Origin: Acidobacteriota bacterium
GTDB taxonomy: Bacteria > Acidobacteriota > Blastocatellia > UBA7656
Direction: 5' to 3'
DNA length: 64,000 nucleotides
Assembly: GCA_040754075.1 (NCBI GenBank)
Contig: JBFMDH010000006.1
Span: 1 to 64,000 of the forward strand
Below are positions 8,463 to 17,526 of the stretch, in pieces; within the stretch, counting starts at the first letter, position 1, and every line of letters starts with the position of its first letter. The notes beneath the pieces were generated by a model. The model was not told the DNA's origin. It did no database searches and worked only from the letters and a program-made list of their open reading frames with translations. The position numbers were made by a program, and so were the translations under genes.

Positions 8463-9713
8463 ATGAAATATAAATGGCTCATTGTTTTCATGCTCTGGTT
8501 CGTCTGTTTTTTCAACTACGCTGACCGGCAGGCAATCTTTTCGGTTTTTCCCCTGCTTGAACAGGAGATGGGTTTATCGAAAGCCCAACAAGGGATTATC
8601 GGGTCTTCGTTTATGTGGGTCTATGCGGCGTTTGCGCCGGTCGCGGGATTAATTGGAGATCGCTTTCGTCGCAAAAATTTGATTCTTGTGGGATTGGCTT
8701 TCTGGAGTCTGGTCACGGGACTGACCGGCATCTCGACAGCTTTCTGGCATCTCGTCTTTTTTCGCGCCGCTGAAGGCTTCGGCGAAGCCTTTTACTTTCC
8801 CGCTTCGATGTCTTTAATCAGCGATTATCACAGTAAAGAGACACGTTCGCGGGCAATGTCTTTGCATCAATCAAGCGTCTATGCGGGAACCATCGGCGGC
8901 GGCGCATTCGCCGGATTTATGGCGGAATATTACGGCTGGCGACTGGGGTTTTATATTTTCGGCGCGCTCGGAATTTTATTGGCGATGGTGTTGATGAAGT
9001 TCATTCGCGAACCCGCACGCGGCGAAAATGAATTGTCGGGCGCAACTTCAACACCCGAAGAAAAACCTTTGCCGGTGGGTGAAGTGTTGCCGGAACTTTT
9101 ACGCACGCCAACGGCGGTCGCGTTAATGCTGGTGTTTTTCGGGGCAAATTTTGTCGCGATGGTTTTTTTGACCTGGATGCCGTCGTTTTTAAAAGAGAAA
9201 TTTGCAATGAATCTGGCGATGGCGGGACTCACGGGAACGGCGTTCATTCAAATCGCCAGCGTGCTTGGCGTACTCACAGGCGGGGCGCTTGCCGATTACT
9301 TAGCCAAACGTAAAGCCAGCGGACGCATGGCGGCGCAGATGATTGGCTTGGTTTGCGGCGCGCCGTTTATTTTTCTCACCGGCTGGACGTTTTCAATTCC
9401 GCTTCTGATTTTAGGCATGACCGGGTTTGGATTTTTCAAAGGCATCTATGACGCGAACATCTTTGCCTCGCTTTACGATGTGGTGCGCCCGCGTTCACGC
9501 GCCACTGCCGCCGGAATCATGATTGCCGTCGGGTGGGGCGGCGGCGCGATTGCGCCGATTGCCATTGGTTTTGCATCAACCCGTTGGGGATTGAGTTATT
9601 CGATTGCTTCAAACGGCATCGTCTATATTATTGCCGCCGGGTTGATGGCTTTAGCGGTCTGGTTTCTGGTTGAAAAAGATGCGAAGCGCCTGGTTGCGGC
9701 AACCACGACTTGA
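8463..9713 (+). CDS. MFS transporter, spinster/ACS-like
   Basis: 416 residues with twelve predicted membrane spans. The N-terminal helix has FNYADRQAIFSVFP and the loop between helices 2 and 3 has the MFS signature GLIGDRFRRKN; RAAEGFGEAFYFPA is the helix 4 motif of the spinster/anion-cation symporter branch. The substrate is probably an organic anion or lipid-like compound, but the sequence does not decide. The start codon directly abuts a dispersed repeat and has no recognisable ribosome site. Confidence 0.85.
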   Translation: MKYKWLIVFMLWFVCFFNYADRQAIFSVFPLLEQEMGLSKAQQGIIGSSFMWVYAAFAPVAGLIGDRFRRKNLILVGLAFWSLVTGLTGISTAFWHLVFFRAAEGFGEAFYFPASMSLISDYHSKETRSRAMSLHQSSVYAGTIGGGAFAGFMAEYYGWRLGFYIFGALGILLAMVLMKFIREPARGENELSGATSTPEEKPLPVGEVLPELLRTPTAVALMLVFFGANFVAMVFLTWMPSFLKEKFAMNLAMAGLTGTAFIQIASVLGVLTGGALADYLAKRKASGRMAAQMIGLVCGAPFIFLTGWTFSIPLLILGMTGFGFFKGIYDANIFASLYDVVRPRSRATAAGIMIAVGWGGGAIAPIAIGFASTRWGLSYSIASNGIVYIIAAGLMALAVWFLVEKDAKRLVAATTT

Positions 9714-9973
9714 ATCACTATCATCCGAAAAATCCGCTTGCTGCAAAGCTGTCTGGAATGCCACTCGTTCTCTTCCGCTAATTGAATTTCCCCGCCGGGA
9801 AATCAACCTGCCGGATGGACGCCATGACTTTCCGTATCAACCCTCACTAACCTGCCTGATGATTTTCCGTATTATCCTCGATAAACCCCTTCAATAATTT
9901 TTTCACTCAGGAATAATTCATCACTCATCCGGGATTATTGGGTTGTACACGAAAGTTGATTTTTTGGAGGGCT

Positions 9974-11476
9974 ATGGTCGCCAAACCAGCACAACACGAA
10001 CACGCGCACACGCCGAATCGCTATGCGGTCATACCGACGCCTGAACGTTTGCAGGCAACAGGCGAATACACCGGCAAAGGCGTGACCATCGCCATTCTCG
10101 ATTCAGGGTTTTATCCACACGCGGATTTGGTTGAACCAGTGAATCGCATCATCGCCTATCACGATGTCACCAATCCACAAGCCAGTTTAAACACCAACGC
10201 CCCTGCGCAAGCGTGGCAATGGCACGGCACTCAGACCTCGGTTGCGGCATGCGGCAATGGTTTTCTTTCCGATGGCATTTATCGCGGACTGGCAAGTGAT
10301 GCCGGTGTCGTTTTAGTGAAAGTCAGTCGTCAGGGAAGAATCACCGACGAGCAAATCGTTCAAGGTTTGCGCTGGGTCATCGAAAATCAGGAGCGCTACA
10401 ATATTCGCATCGTGAGTATGTCGCTTGGCGGTGACGCGGATGTTGCGTTGAATGAAAGCGCCGTGAACCAAGCCGCAGAGTTGGCTGTGGGAGCCGGTTT
10501 GGTGTTAGTGGTTGCCGCAGGGAATTCGGGTTGCGCAAATGACCCGCATCCGATTCCGCCGGCGAGTGCGCCTTCGGTCATCACGGTTGGCGGTTACGAT
10601 GACAACAATGAATTGCACAATTCCAGCCCCGATTTATATTGCTCAAATTTCGGCGCGACGGTTGATGGGTTAGTCAAACCAGAAATCATCGCCCCTGCGA
10701 TGTGGGTCGCCGCGCCGATTCTTCCCAACACCGACGCTTACAAACGCGCGGAGGCGTTGTCGCATCTGGCAACCGCGCCCGATTATTTATTGCAGAGTTT
10801 GATTGAACTCGCCTGCAACCCGGAATGCGTATTGCACGGCTTTGCCACCGAACTCTGGGAAAGGTCGGAACTGCCGGGCAAGCTCTACGAACACACGCCG
10901 CAAACCATTCGCGCTTTAGTTGAAGTGTGTTTGCGCGACAGCAAAATCGTGGCAACCCATTATCAACATGTGGACGGCACTTCGTTTGCCACCCCCGTTG
11001 TTGCATCGGTCGTTGCGCAAATGCTTGAAGCAAATCCCAGGTTGACGCCCGCAGCAGTGAAAAATATTTTGATTTCAACCGCCGACCGCATTCCCGATAC
11101 CGATGTGATTCGTCAAGGTTTCGGTATGTTGAATGCGCGCCGCGCCGTCGAACAGGCGAAAATCGAAACCCATATACTGGATGATAATGAATTATTTTCG
11201 CCGCGCATTGAAGAAGGGCGACTGGTCTTTGCCTATCACGATGACGCCGCAGAACAGGTTGCCATCGTTGGCGATTTTAATCAATGGAATCCGACGCAAA
11301 CCGTTTTTGAAAAAGTAACCGATGGCATCTGGCGAGTGGCAATCGCGCCACCACCACCCGGCGAGTACCGTTATAAATTTGTCGTCAATCGCCATCGCTG
11401 GATTGAAGACCCGTCAAATTTGATGAAAGAACCCGATAGTTTCGGCGGCTTAAATTCGGTGCTCAGTCTCGCCTGA
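9974..11476 (+). CDS. Subtilase (S8) with C-terminal CBM48/AMPK-type glycogen-binding domain
   Basis: 500 residues from the ATG preceded by GGAGG (9966-9970); no signal peptide, so probably cytosolic. The S8 triad is complete: D43 (AILDSGF), H84 (WHGTQTS) and S337 (DGTSFATP), with oxyanion N184 (AAGNSG). Between the Asn and Ser blocks is an insertion of about 80 residues (250-330, helical, with several Cys). Residues 415-500 form an E-set/CBM48-like domain (VAIVGDFNQWNPTQT, then GEYRYKFVVNRHRWIEDP), as in AMPK-beta and glycogen-branching enzymes. The combination suggests a protease tied to glycogen or another alpha-glucan. Family calls are firm; the role is inferred. Confidence 0.88.
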   Translation: MVAKPAQHEHAHTPNRYAVIPTPERLQATGEYTGKGVTIAILDSGFYPHADLVEPVNRIIAYHDVTNPQASLNTNAPAQAWQWHGTQTSVAACGNGFLSDGIYRGLASDAGVVLVKVSRQGRITDEQIVQGLRWVIENQERYNIRIVSMSLGGDADVALNESAVNQAAELAVGAGLVLVVAAGNSGCANDPHPIPPASAPSVITVGGYDDNNELHNSSPDLYCSNFGATVDGLVKPEIIAPAMWVAAPILPNTDAYKRAEALSHLATAPDYLLQSLIELACNPECVLHGFATELWERSELPGKLYEHTPQTIRALVEVCLRDSKIVATHYQHVDGTSFATPVVASVVAQMLEANPRLTPAAVKNILISTADRIPDTDVIRQGFGMLNARRAVEQAKIETHILDDNELFSPRIEEGRLVFAYHDDAAEQVAIVGDFNQWNPTQTVFEKVTDGIWRVAIAPPPPGEYRYKFVVNRHRWIEDPSNLMKEPDSFGGLNSVLSLA

Positions 11477-11583
11477 GATTCACAATAGTTTTGGATTGAG
11501 GTTTACAGGCAATCGGCTTGTCGGTAGTCGTGTGTTTGAAATCGTCAGACCAATCGCCTGACGGGAGTTACAGGTTAAGTTTT

Positions 11584-12468
11584 ATGAATATCGAAAATCA
11601 ACAATCCGAACTGGTGATCGCAAGAGAAGGCGACTTGATTACCGATGTCGCGCATTCACCAACCCGCGAACTCAAATCGCAGGTGATGCGCAAACACTTA
11701 CCCGAATATCTGATGGAAGCCTGGGGGCTTTGTCTATTTATGATTTCGGCGTGCCTGTTCGGAACGCTGCTCGCGCATCCCCATTCGCCGGTTCATCAAG
11801 CGCTTCCCGATGCCACGCTTCGTCGAATGTTGATGGGCACGGCGATGGGACTCACAGCGATTCTGAATATTTATTCGCCGTGGGGAAAACAATCGGGCGC
11901 GCATGTGAATCCTGCGACGACGCTCACGTTTTATCGCCTCGGCAAAGTCACCGGCACCGATTTCATTTTTTATGCCATCGCCCAATTTATCGGCGGCGCG
12001 ATTGGTGTGTTGATTTCGGTTTTAGCGATTGGCAAATTTTTATCGCATCCGGCGGTCAATTATGTCGCGACGGTGCCCGGCACTCACGGCAAAATTTTTG
12101 CTTTCATTGCTGAAATAATTATCACCTTTATTTTGATTTCCATAGTGCTGAGAGTTTCCGGCAGTGAAAAACTCGGCAGATTTACGGGGCTTTTCGTAGG
12201 CTTCCTGGTGGCGCTTTACATCACCGTTGAAGACCCGTTTTCAGGAATGAGCATGAATCCGGCGCGCACCCTGGCTTCAGCAATTTTTGCCGAAACCTGG
12301 ACAACGTTGTGGATTTATTTCCTGGCTCCCCCCATCGGCATGCTACTCGCAGCCGAAGTTTATCTGCGGTTTGACGGCAAACCCAATCGGGGATGCGCCA
12401 AGCTGCATCACCAGAACCGTTATCGCTGCATTTTTTGCGGCGATCAAATGCAAGGCGACAACGCCTGA
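11584..12468 (+). CDS. Aquaporin/MIP channel with cysteine-rich tail
   Basis: 294 residues with six membrane spans and the two half-helix NPA motifs: GAHVNPATTLTFY and GMSMNPARTLASA. It forms a water or small-solute pore in the inner membrane. A 40-residue hydrophilic N-terminus precedes helix 1. The C-terminus ends in a short Cys/His segment (CAKLHHQNRYRCIFCGD), which could bind a metal or be redox active. Start 11584 is chosen because the membrane protein's conserved part begins well after it and the upstream extension is not conserved-looking. The Spondin_N gene follows after 37 nt. Confidence 0.88.
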   Translation: MNIENQQSELVIAREGDLITDVAHSPTRELKSQVMRKHLPEYLMEAWGLCLFMISACLFGTLLAHPHSPVHQALPDATLRRMLMGTAMGLTAILNIYSPWGKQSGAHVNPATTLTFYRLGKVTGTDFIFYAIAQFIGGAIGVLISVLAIGKFLSHPAVNYVATVPGTHGKIFAFIAEIIITFILISIVLRVSGSEKLGRFTGLFVGFLVALYITVEDPFSGMSMNPARTLASAIFAETWTTLWIYFLAPPIGMLLAAEVYLRFDGKPNRGCAKLHHQNRYRCIFCGDQMQGDNA

Positions 12469-12505
12469 AATTAAAAACAATTTATTAACAAAGGAGATCA
12501 CACAA

Positions 12506-13315
12506 ATGAGTTTCAAATCCACCAAACTTTTCGTCGGCTTTTTTGTCTTTCTCGCGCTGATCAGCACCAGTCTCTTATCCATCAAGGCAAGCGCCCAGAC
12601 CAGGTACACGCTCAAGATGAAAGATGGCAGCGTCGTCACTACCGAAGGCGCAACCGTGAGTGTCCGCAAAGGACAGGAAGTAACTTTCAAAGTTCGCATT
12701 GAAAATGTTTCCGACAAAGATGGTCAAAATGCCAAAGACGGCGGCAAGTGGCCTTTCGCGTTGTCGCCCGGCATGTGGGTCGTGCATCGCAATGAAGTGC
12801 GGCTGTTCAAAGAAGGTAACAAAGCTTATAACGGTTTAGAGATGCAAGCCGAAGATGGCAACCCGACCGGCTTGATTGAATATCTCGAAGGGCATCATGA
12901 CAAAATGGCGCATGGGGTTTTCAATACGCCGGTGGGCGCAAACGCTCCCGCGCCGATTTTGCCGGGCGGCGCTTATGAATTCACCTTCAAAGCCGAACCG
13001 GGAATGCACCTTTCGGTCATCACCATGTTCGGTCAATCCAATGACTGGTTTTACGCCAATGCCCCCGCAGGCATTGATCTGTTCAACAATGGCAAAGCCT
13101 TGAGCGGCGACATTACGCGAATGTTCAATCTCTATGATGCCGGAACCGAAGTGAACGAAGAGCCGGGCGTCGGCGCAAATCAAGCGCCGCGTCAAAAAGG
13201 CGCAAACACCGGCACGGATGAAAACGGCAAAGTTCATAAAGAGAAAAAGTCTGTGTTCTATGGCAAGAATGGCGAATTGTTCAAAGTGACAATTACGCCT
13301 GAAGAAGTGATGTAA
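12506..13315 (+). CDS. Exported Spondin_N-domain protein
   Basis: 269 residues. AAGGAG at 12491-12496 fixes the start. Residues 1-31 are a signal peptide (ending KASAQ). The mature part matches the Spondin_N fold: SPGMWVVHRNEVRLF, then LEMQAEDGNPTGLIEYLEG, ILPGGAYEFTFKAEPG, TMFGQSNDWFYA and the conserved AGTEVNEEPGVGANQAPRQ. In bacteria this domain is found in secreted, probably calcium- or surface-binding proteins of unknown role. It sits 37 nt after the aquaporin gene and ends at a strong terminator. Confidence 0.85.
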   Translation: MSFKSTKLFVGFFVFLALISTSLLSIKASAQTRYTLKMKDGSVVTTEGATVSVRKGQEVTFKVRIENVSDKDGQNAKDGGKWPFALSPGMWVVHRNEVRLFKEGNKAYNGLEMQAEDGNPTGLIEYLEGHHDKMAHGVFNTPVGANAPAPILPGGAYEFTFKAEPGMHLSVITMFGQSNDWFYANAPAGIDLFNNGKALSGDITRMFNLYDAGTEVNEEPGVGANQAPRQKGANTGTDENGKVHKEKKSVFYGKNGELFKVTITPEEVM

Positions 13316-13361
13316 TCAATGCCGAATAATTCATCACTGCTTTAACCTGGACACAACTTTT

Positions 13362-13396
13362 AGCGTCGGGATTTCACAAAGTCCCGACGCTTTTTT
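13362..13396 (+). terminator. Rho-independent terminator after the Spondin_N gene
   Basis: AGCGTCGGGA (13362-13371) pairs exactly with TCCCGACGCT (13382-13391) around a 10-nt loop, followed by TTTTT. Classical intrinsic terminator for the aquaporin-Spondin_N unit. Confidence 0.85.
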
Positions 13397-13564
13397 GCGC
13401 CTTGATTTACTTAATTTTCTCCGGCGGTTTTCGGGAATAATCTTGAAATTTTCTGTGATTAAGAGAGTGGAAGTAACATTGAACGCAAAATGCAGCGCAC
13501 CAAAAAACGTGCCGTTTGTTTACCCATTAACACTGAGTATTTGTACAGAAGGAGAAAAATAAAA

Positions 13565-14440
13565 ATGAAAAATTTAATGAAGTCATTTTCAGTTATTCTG
13601 CTATTGGCGATGTCATCGGTCATCGCGCAAGCACAAATCGCCGAAAAGAAAACTCTCACCTTAGATGGCGCAAAGCGCGTCATTGCCGCAGCCGTCACTG
13701 AAGGCAAACGCCTCAACGCGCCCGGCGGGGTGATTGCCGTCGTCGATGATGGCGGCAATTTGATGGCGCTTGAACGATTGGACGGGACCTTCGCCGCCGG
13801 CGCGACTATCTCTATCGGCAAAGCCCGCACCGCCGCGCTTTTCAAACGCCCGACCAAAGCTTTTGAAGACATCATCAAAAACGGGCGCACGGCGATGGTC
13901 GCTTTGCCCGATTCGTTTTTCACCCCATTGCAGGGCGGCGTGCCGATTGTCATTGACGGGCAAATCGTCGGCGCTATTGGCGTAAGCGGCGCAGCCTCAG
14001 CCCAACAAGATGAAGACCTCGCGGTTGCCGGAGCCAAGGCTTTCGACACCAATCCCGAAACCGGCATGGTCAACGCCTCGGTTTCCTATTTTGAAAAAGA
14101 GAAAGTGTCGGCGGCATTTGCTAAAGGCGCTGTGCTATTTAATAACAATGAAAAATATATGGTTCACGCCAGTCGCCGCGAAGCGCCCGGCATTGCCGAA
14201 TTGCATACGAAAGACGCAGACATCATTTATGTGCTCGAAGGCGAAGCGACCTTTGTCACCGGCGGCACGGTGATTGAACCCAAAACCATTGCTCAGGATG
14301 AAATTCGCGGCAAAGAGATTCAGGGCGGTGACACACGTCAAATTTCCAAAGGCGATGTCATCATCGTTCCCGCAGGCACGCCGCACTGGTTCAAAGCGAT
14401 TAAAGGACCCGTCCTCTATTACGTCGTCAAAGCGCGATAA
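13565..14440 (+). CDS. Exported GlcG/HbpS-like domain fused to a cupin
   Basis: 291 residues. GGAG precedes the ATG at 13565 and a signal peptide (ending SVIAQAQ) follows; a longer in-frame extension upstream is unlikely. Residues about 25-165 form a GlcG/HbpS (DUF336) domain (LTLDGAKRVIAAAV, VIAVVDDGGNLMALERLDG, VIDGQIVGAIGVSGA). This is the fold of haem-binding HbpS and of GlcG of glycolate operons. Residues about 195-291 form a cupin barrel (IIYVLEGEATFVTGG, VIIVPAGTPHWFKAI). The cupin HxH/E metal set is incomplete, with H in TPHW and E in LEGEA visible. An extracytoplasmic ligand- or haem-binding enzyme is plausible. Confidence 0.8.
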   Translation: MKNLMKSFSVILLLAMSSVIAQAQIAEKKTLTLDGAKRVIAAAVTEGKRLNAPGGVIAVVDDGGNLMALERLDGTFAAGATISIGKARTAALFKRPTKAFEDIIKNGRTAMVALPDSFFTPLQGGVPIVIDGQIVGAIGVSGAASAQQDEDLAVAGAKAFDTNPETGMVNASVSYFEKEKVSAAFAKGAVLFNNNEKYMVHASRREAPGIAELHTKDADIIYVLEGEATFVTGGTVIEPKTIAQDEIRGKEIQGGDTRQISKGDVIIVPAGTPHWFKAIKGPVLYYVVKAR

Positions 14441-14489
14441 ATTGAGCATACCGTCTGGTGATTTTGTAAATTAAACCCAGCGGCAACTC

Positions 14490-14705
14490 TTCTCTGCGCC
14501 GCCTCTGTGTTCTCTGCGCCTCTGCGGTTAAAGAGCATTGATTAGAGGGACTTGAAAGCTTACCGGATTCAATAGCTAAGCCCTTAGACGGATTGTTGTG
14601 AATGCGAAACCGTTCATTTCAATCCGATTGGATAATCCTCAATGTTCGTTGAACCAGAGCCTTTTCACCGCAGAGGCGCAGAGGTCGCAAAGGCGGCGCA
14701 GAGAA
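14490..14705. repeat. Inverted pair of CTCTGCGCC-type dispersed repeats
   Basis: The gap 14441-14773 holds no gene. A 39-nt arm at 14490-14528 (TTCTCTGCGCCGCCTCTGTG and on) is the imperfect inverse of 14667-14705 (ACCGCAGAGGCGCAGAGG and on), with about 138 nt between. Each arm is made of CTCTGCG/CTTTGCG words. Repeats of this wording are common intergenic elements in several phyla. They may form a long stem at RNA level. Confidence 0.75.
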
Positions 14706-14773
14706 ACCGAACGCAGAACTATTTTTTCAGGAAGCGAAACCTGCATTAGAAAGGTCACAAAGGAGAAACCCTA

Positions 14774-16537
14774 ATGAAATTGCTCAAAGTTTTAATTGCC
14801 TCGTTGATGCTTGCGACTACTGTCGTCAAGGCACAGACTTCGGCTAATGCGCCAACCGGCAAACCCGAAGCGATGATTAATCTCGCGACCGATGCAGGCG
14901 CGAAGTTGGTTAAAGGCGAGTGGCGTTACAGCGACACCAAAATTATTGAAACGGATTTCAAAGCAGCAGGCGCGGACAATCAACCGACCGGCGCTATGGT
15001 AAAAACTTACGATTACACGCCGAAAGCCGGCGGCGCGGATTTCGATGATTCAAAGTGGGAAGTCATCCCTGCGACTTCGCTTGAAAAACGGCGCGGCAAC
15101 GGGCGCATCTGGTTCAACTGGTATCGCATCAATATCACCATTCCCGAACGGATTGACGGGTTCGACCCAACCGGTTCAACCGTTGTATTCGAGACTTCGC
15201 TTGATGATTACGCGGAAATCTGGGTGGATGGCGAACTCACGCGGGCGCTTGGTCAGATGGGCGGCTCAGTCGTAGCCGGTTGGAACGCCGCCAATCGTTT
15301 AATCGTTGGGCGCAACCTCCGTCCCGGTCAGAAAATTCAACTTGCGGTGTTTGGCATCAACGGGCCCATATCGAATCCCCCGACCAACTTCATCTGGCTG
15401 CGTTATGCGAAATTGGAATTTTACCAAGGCGCAACCGAACCCCTCGCGCTCACGCCGCAGGAAGTCAATGTTGAAGTGAAACGCCTGGACCCGGCAATCG
15501 ATGAAATCGTTGGCGCGAATCCGAAAATTTTTAAACTCGCGGAAGGTTTCAAATTCACTGAAGGTCCGGTGTGGACGGGTGATGGGTTACTGTTCAGCGA
15601 CCCGAACAGCAACATCATTTACAAATACGCCCCCGATGGAATGAACGCCGGAAAGCTCGAGGTATTTAAAACGCCGAGCGGTTATAGCGGCGCAGACATT
15701 GCCGAATACGGTCAACCCGGCTCCAATGGACTCACGCTCGATCCCGAAGGACGACTTACCATCAACCAGCATGGCAATCATCGCGTAGTGCGTAGGGAAA
15801 AAGATGGCAGCGAAACCGTGCTTGCCGACAGTTTCAACGGCAAGCGTTTGAACAGCCCGAATGATTTAATCTATCGCTCGGACGGAACCTTATTTTTTAC
15901 CGACCCGCCGTTTGGTTTCCCGAAATTCTTCAACGACCCGCGCAAGGAGTTGCGCTACAGTGGGGTCTATTCGATTTACAAAGGCAAGCTGCAACTTGTG
16001 AGTCGTGAGTTGTCGGGACCAAACGGCATCGCCTTTTCGCCGGATGAAAAATATCTCTATGTTGGCAACTGGCCGCAGAGTTTAGTGCAACCGCGTCGTC
16101 CTGACGATGAACCGGTAAACGAGTTGGGATTTAAAGGCAAAGTCATACAGCGTTACGAAGTACAGGCGGATGGCACGCTCAAAAATGGCAAGCTCTTTTT
16201 TGATATGACCGATGCCGCAGGCGAAGACGGCATTGATGGCATCAAGGTAGATGTGAAAGGCAATCTCTACGTTTCAGGTCCCGGCGGTCTATGGGTGATT
16301 TCGCCCGAAGGCAAACACCTCGGCACCATCATCGCGCCGAAACATGCGCACAATTTCGCCTGGGGCGACGATGGCAAAACCCTGTATCTGTGCGCGCGAA
16401 GCGGTCTTTACAGAATGCGACTCGGCATCGCAGGGGTTCGTCCGATGACCACGGCTTCACGCGCTTTGAAAGCGTCGCCGCGCCCTTCGGTTGTGGTTTA
16501 TCAACCGGAAATCAAAGCGACGGTTGCCAGTCGTTGA
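14774..16537 (+). CDS. Exported SMP-30/gluconolactonase-family protein with N-terminal jelly-roll domain
   Basis: 587 residues with a signal peptide (residues 1-20, ending VVKAQ) and AAAGGAG before the ATG. Residues about 30-215 look like a galactose-binding-like beta-sandwich (GRIWFNWYRINITIPE, VVFETSLDDYAEIWVDGE). Residues about 240-560 are a six-bladed SMP-30/gluconolactonase propeller (FKFTEGPVWTGDGLLFSDPN, NGLTLDPEGRL, NSPNDLIYRSDGTLFFTDPP, GPNGIAFSPDEKYLYV, DGIDGIKVDVKGNLYVSGP). The Glu of TEGP, the Asn of SPND and the Asp of DGI are the expected metal ligands. It probably hydrolyses a sugar lactone in the periplasm. Confidence 0.85.
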   Translation: MKLLKVLIASLMLATTVVKAQTSANAPTGKPEAMINLATDAGAKLVKGEWRYSDTKIIETDFKAAGADNQPTGAMVKTYDYTPKAGGADFDDSKWEVIPATSLEKRRGNGRIWFNWYRINITIPERIDGFDPTGSTVVFETSLDDYAEIWVDGELTRALGQMGGSVVAGWNAANRLIVGRNLRPGQKIQLAVFGINGPISNPPTNFIWLRYAKLEFYQGATEPLALTPQEVNVEVKRLDPAIDEIVGANPKIFKLAEGFKFTEGPVWTGDGLLFSDPNSNIIYKYAPDGMNAGKLEVFKTPSGYSGADIAEYGQPGSNGLTLDPEGRLTINQHGNHRVVRREKDGSETVLADSFNGKRLNSPNDLIYRSDGTLFFTDPPFGFPKFFNDPRKELRYSGVYSIYKGKLQLVSRELSGPNGIAFSPDEKYLYVGNWPQSLVQPRRPDDEPVNELGFKGKVIQRYEVQADGTLKNGKLFFDMTDAAGEDGIDGIKVDVKGNLYVSGPGGLWVISPEGKHLGTIIAPKHAHNFAWGDDGKTLYLCARSGLYRMRLGIAGVRPMTTASRALKASPRPSVVVYQPEIKATVASR

Positions 16538-16546
16538 TGTGTGGTT

Positions 16547-17047
16547 ATGAATATCGGAGTGCTCGCGCAGTTTTTTTCAAGTCTCGGTTTTCGTGAAGCG
16601 GTGTGGTTCTTTCCCTGTGCTTTTATGTTGCATGTGGCGGAAGAACTGCCCCGCTTCACTGCGTGGGCGAATCAGCACGCTTCCGAAAAATATACTTTTC
16701 GAGAATATCTCATCATTCATGCTTTAGGGATTGTGACGGCTTTTCTGGCGGCAATGCTTTTGCAATTCTTTCCGAATAAAATTTTAATCTTCATATTTTT
16801 TACGGTGATGTTTCTGCCGGCAATGTTTTTCAATAGTTTTTTTCATGTGGGCGCGACGCTTTTCACGCGCAGCTATTGTCCGGGCGTGTTCACGGCGTTG
16901 ATTTTCTATCCGCCTGTCGTCTGGTTCATCACCCGCAAGGCACTTGTCGAAGGCTTGATTGGCGGCAAATTTTTAGTGCTGTCGTTTATCATTGCCGGTT
17001 TCTTTCACGCGGCAGAAGTTTCACGCAATGTTTTCAAAGTCTGGTGA
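16547..17047 (+). CDS. HXXEE-type integral membrane protein
   Basis: 166 residues from ATG 16547 (a GTG two codons earlier is possible). Five hydrophobic segments carry the conserved histidine sites HVAEE (in the first helix), HVGAT and HAAEV, which define HXXEE proteins. The His/Glu pairs inside the membrane suggest a metal-dependent enzyme, but no activity is known to me. It begins only 9 nt after the lactonase gene and is probably co-transcribed. Confidence 0.7.
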   Translation: MNIGVLAQFFSSLGFREAVWFFPCAFMLHVAEELPRFTAWANQHASEKYTFREYLIIHALGIVTAFLAAMLLQFFPNKILIFIFFTVMFLPAMFFNSFFHVGATLFTRSYCPGVFTALIFYPPVVWFITRKALVEGLIGGKFLVLSFIIAGFFHAAEVSRNVFKVW

Positions 17048-17149
17048 AACGGGTTTCTACAATTTTTATGGGTCAGGGGCTACGAAAGACTTACCAAAAT
17101 CTGAATATGGGGTTATGATTCGTTAGAAAATATCGCGCTTCTCCTCTTC

Positions 17150-17164
17150 TGGAATAATATTCCA
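17150..17164. promoter_or_regulatory. 7-1-7 palindrome, possible operator
   Basis: TGGAATA-A-TATTCCA is a perfect 15-nt dyad in the 223-nt gap before the small gene at 17271. The shape fits a dimeric repressor site; no regulator can be assigned. Confidence 0.3.
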
Positions 17165-17270
17165 ACCTGACGGCATTTAAATAACAGACAGTGACGCGGA
17201 TTTTTTGCATCTTGACGCAAAGGTTTTTCCGTCCGCGCACTGTTTGCAATCCGACAAAGAGGTATAAACG

Positions 17271-17471
17271 ATGAGAGTTGATGATTTTCCAGTAACCGTA
17301 GACGGCTTGCATGAAGAAATTTTTGATGCCAATCCGCGCCATTTCGATAATCGCGCGCTGCGTCTTGAACGCGGCCTTTATGTGATTCGCGAACGCACCA
17401 ACGACAAGGTTACAAAAGTAGAACCGCCGGTTGATGAATGCGCTCGTCTCACAGATATTTATAACCATTGA
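17271..17471 (+). CDS. Small hypothetical protein (66 aa)
   Basis: A short, charged, soluble open frame beginning MRVDDFPVTVDGLHEE and ending TDIYNH. It is supported by AAGAGGT 7 nt before the ATG and by ordinary codon use. It has no recognised domain, signal peptide or membrane span. The MFS gene starts 55 nt downstream on the same strand. The reverse strand is also open here but without a ribosome site. I do not recognise a family. Confidence 0.45.
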   Translation: MRVDDFPVTVDGLHEEIFDANPRHFDNRALRLERGLYVIRERTNDKVTKVEPPVDECARLTDIYNH

Positions 17472-17526
17472 ACCAGGTCTTTATCGCTTTCTGTTTTCGA
17501 CAATCTCAGCTTGAGCAAGACAGATT

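Noticed and set aside
17091-17468. Reverse-strand 125-codon frame opposite the small gene
   Set aside because: No Shine-Dalgarno, unusual composition, and it covers a likely regulatory dyad; the plus-strand frame is better supported.
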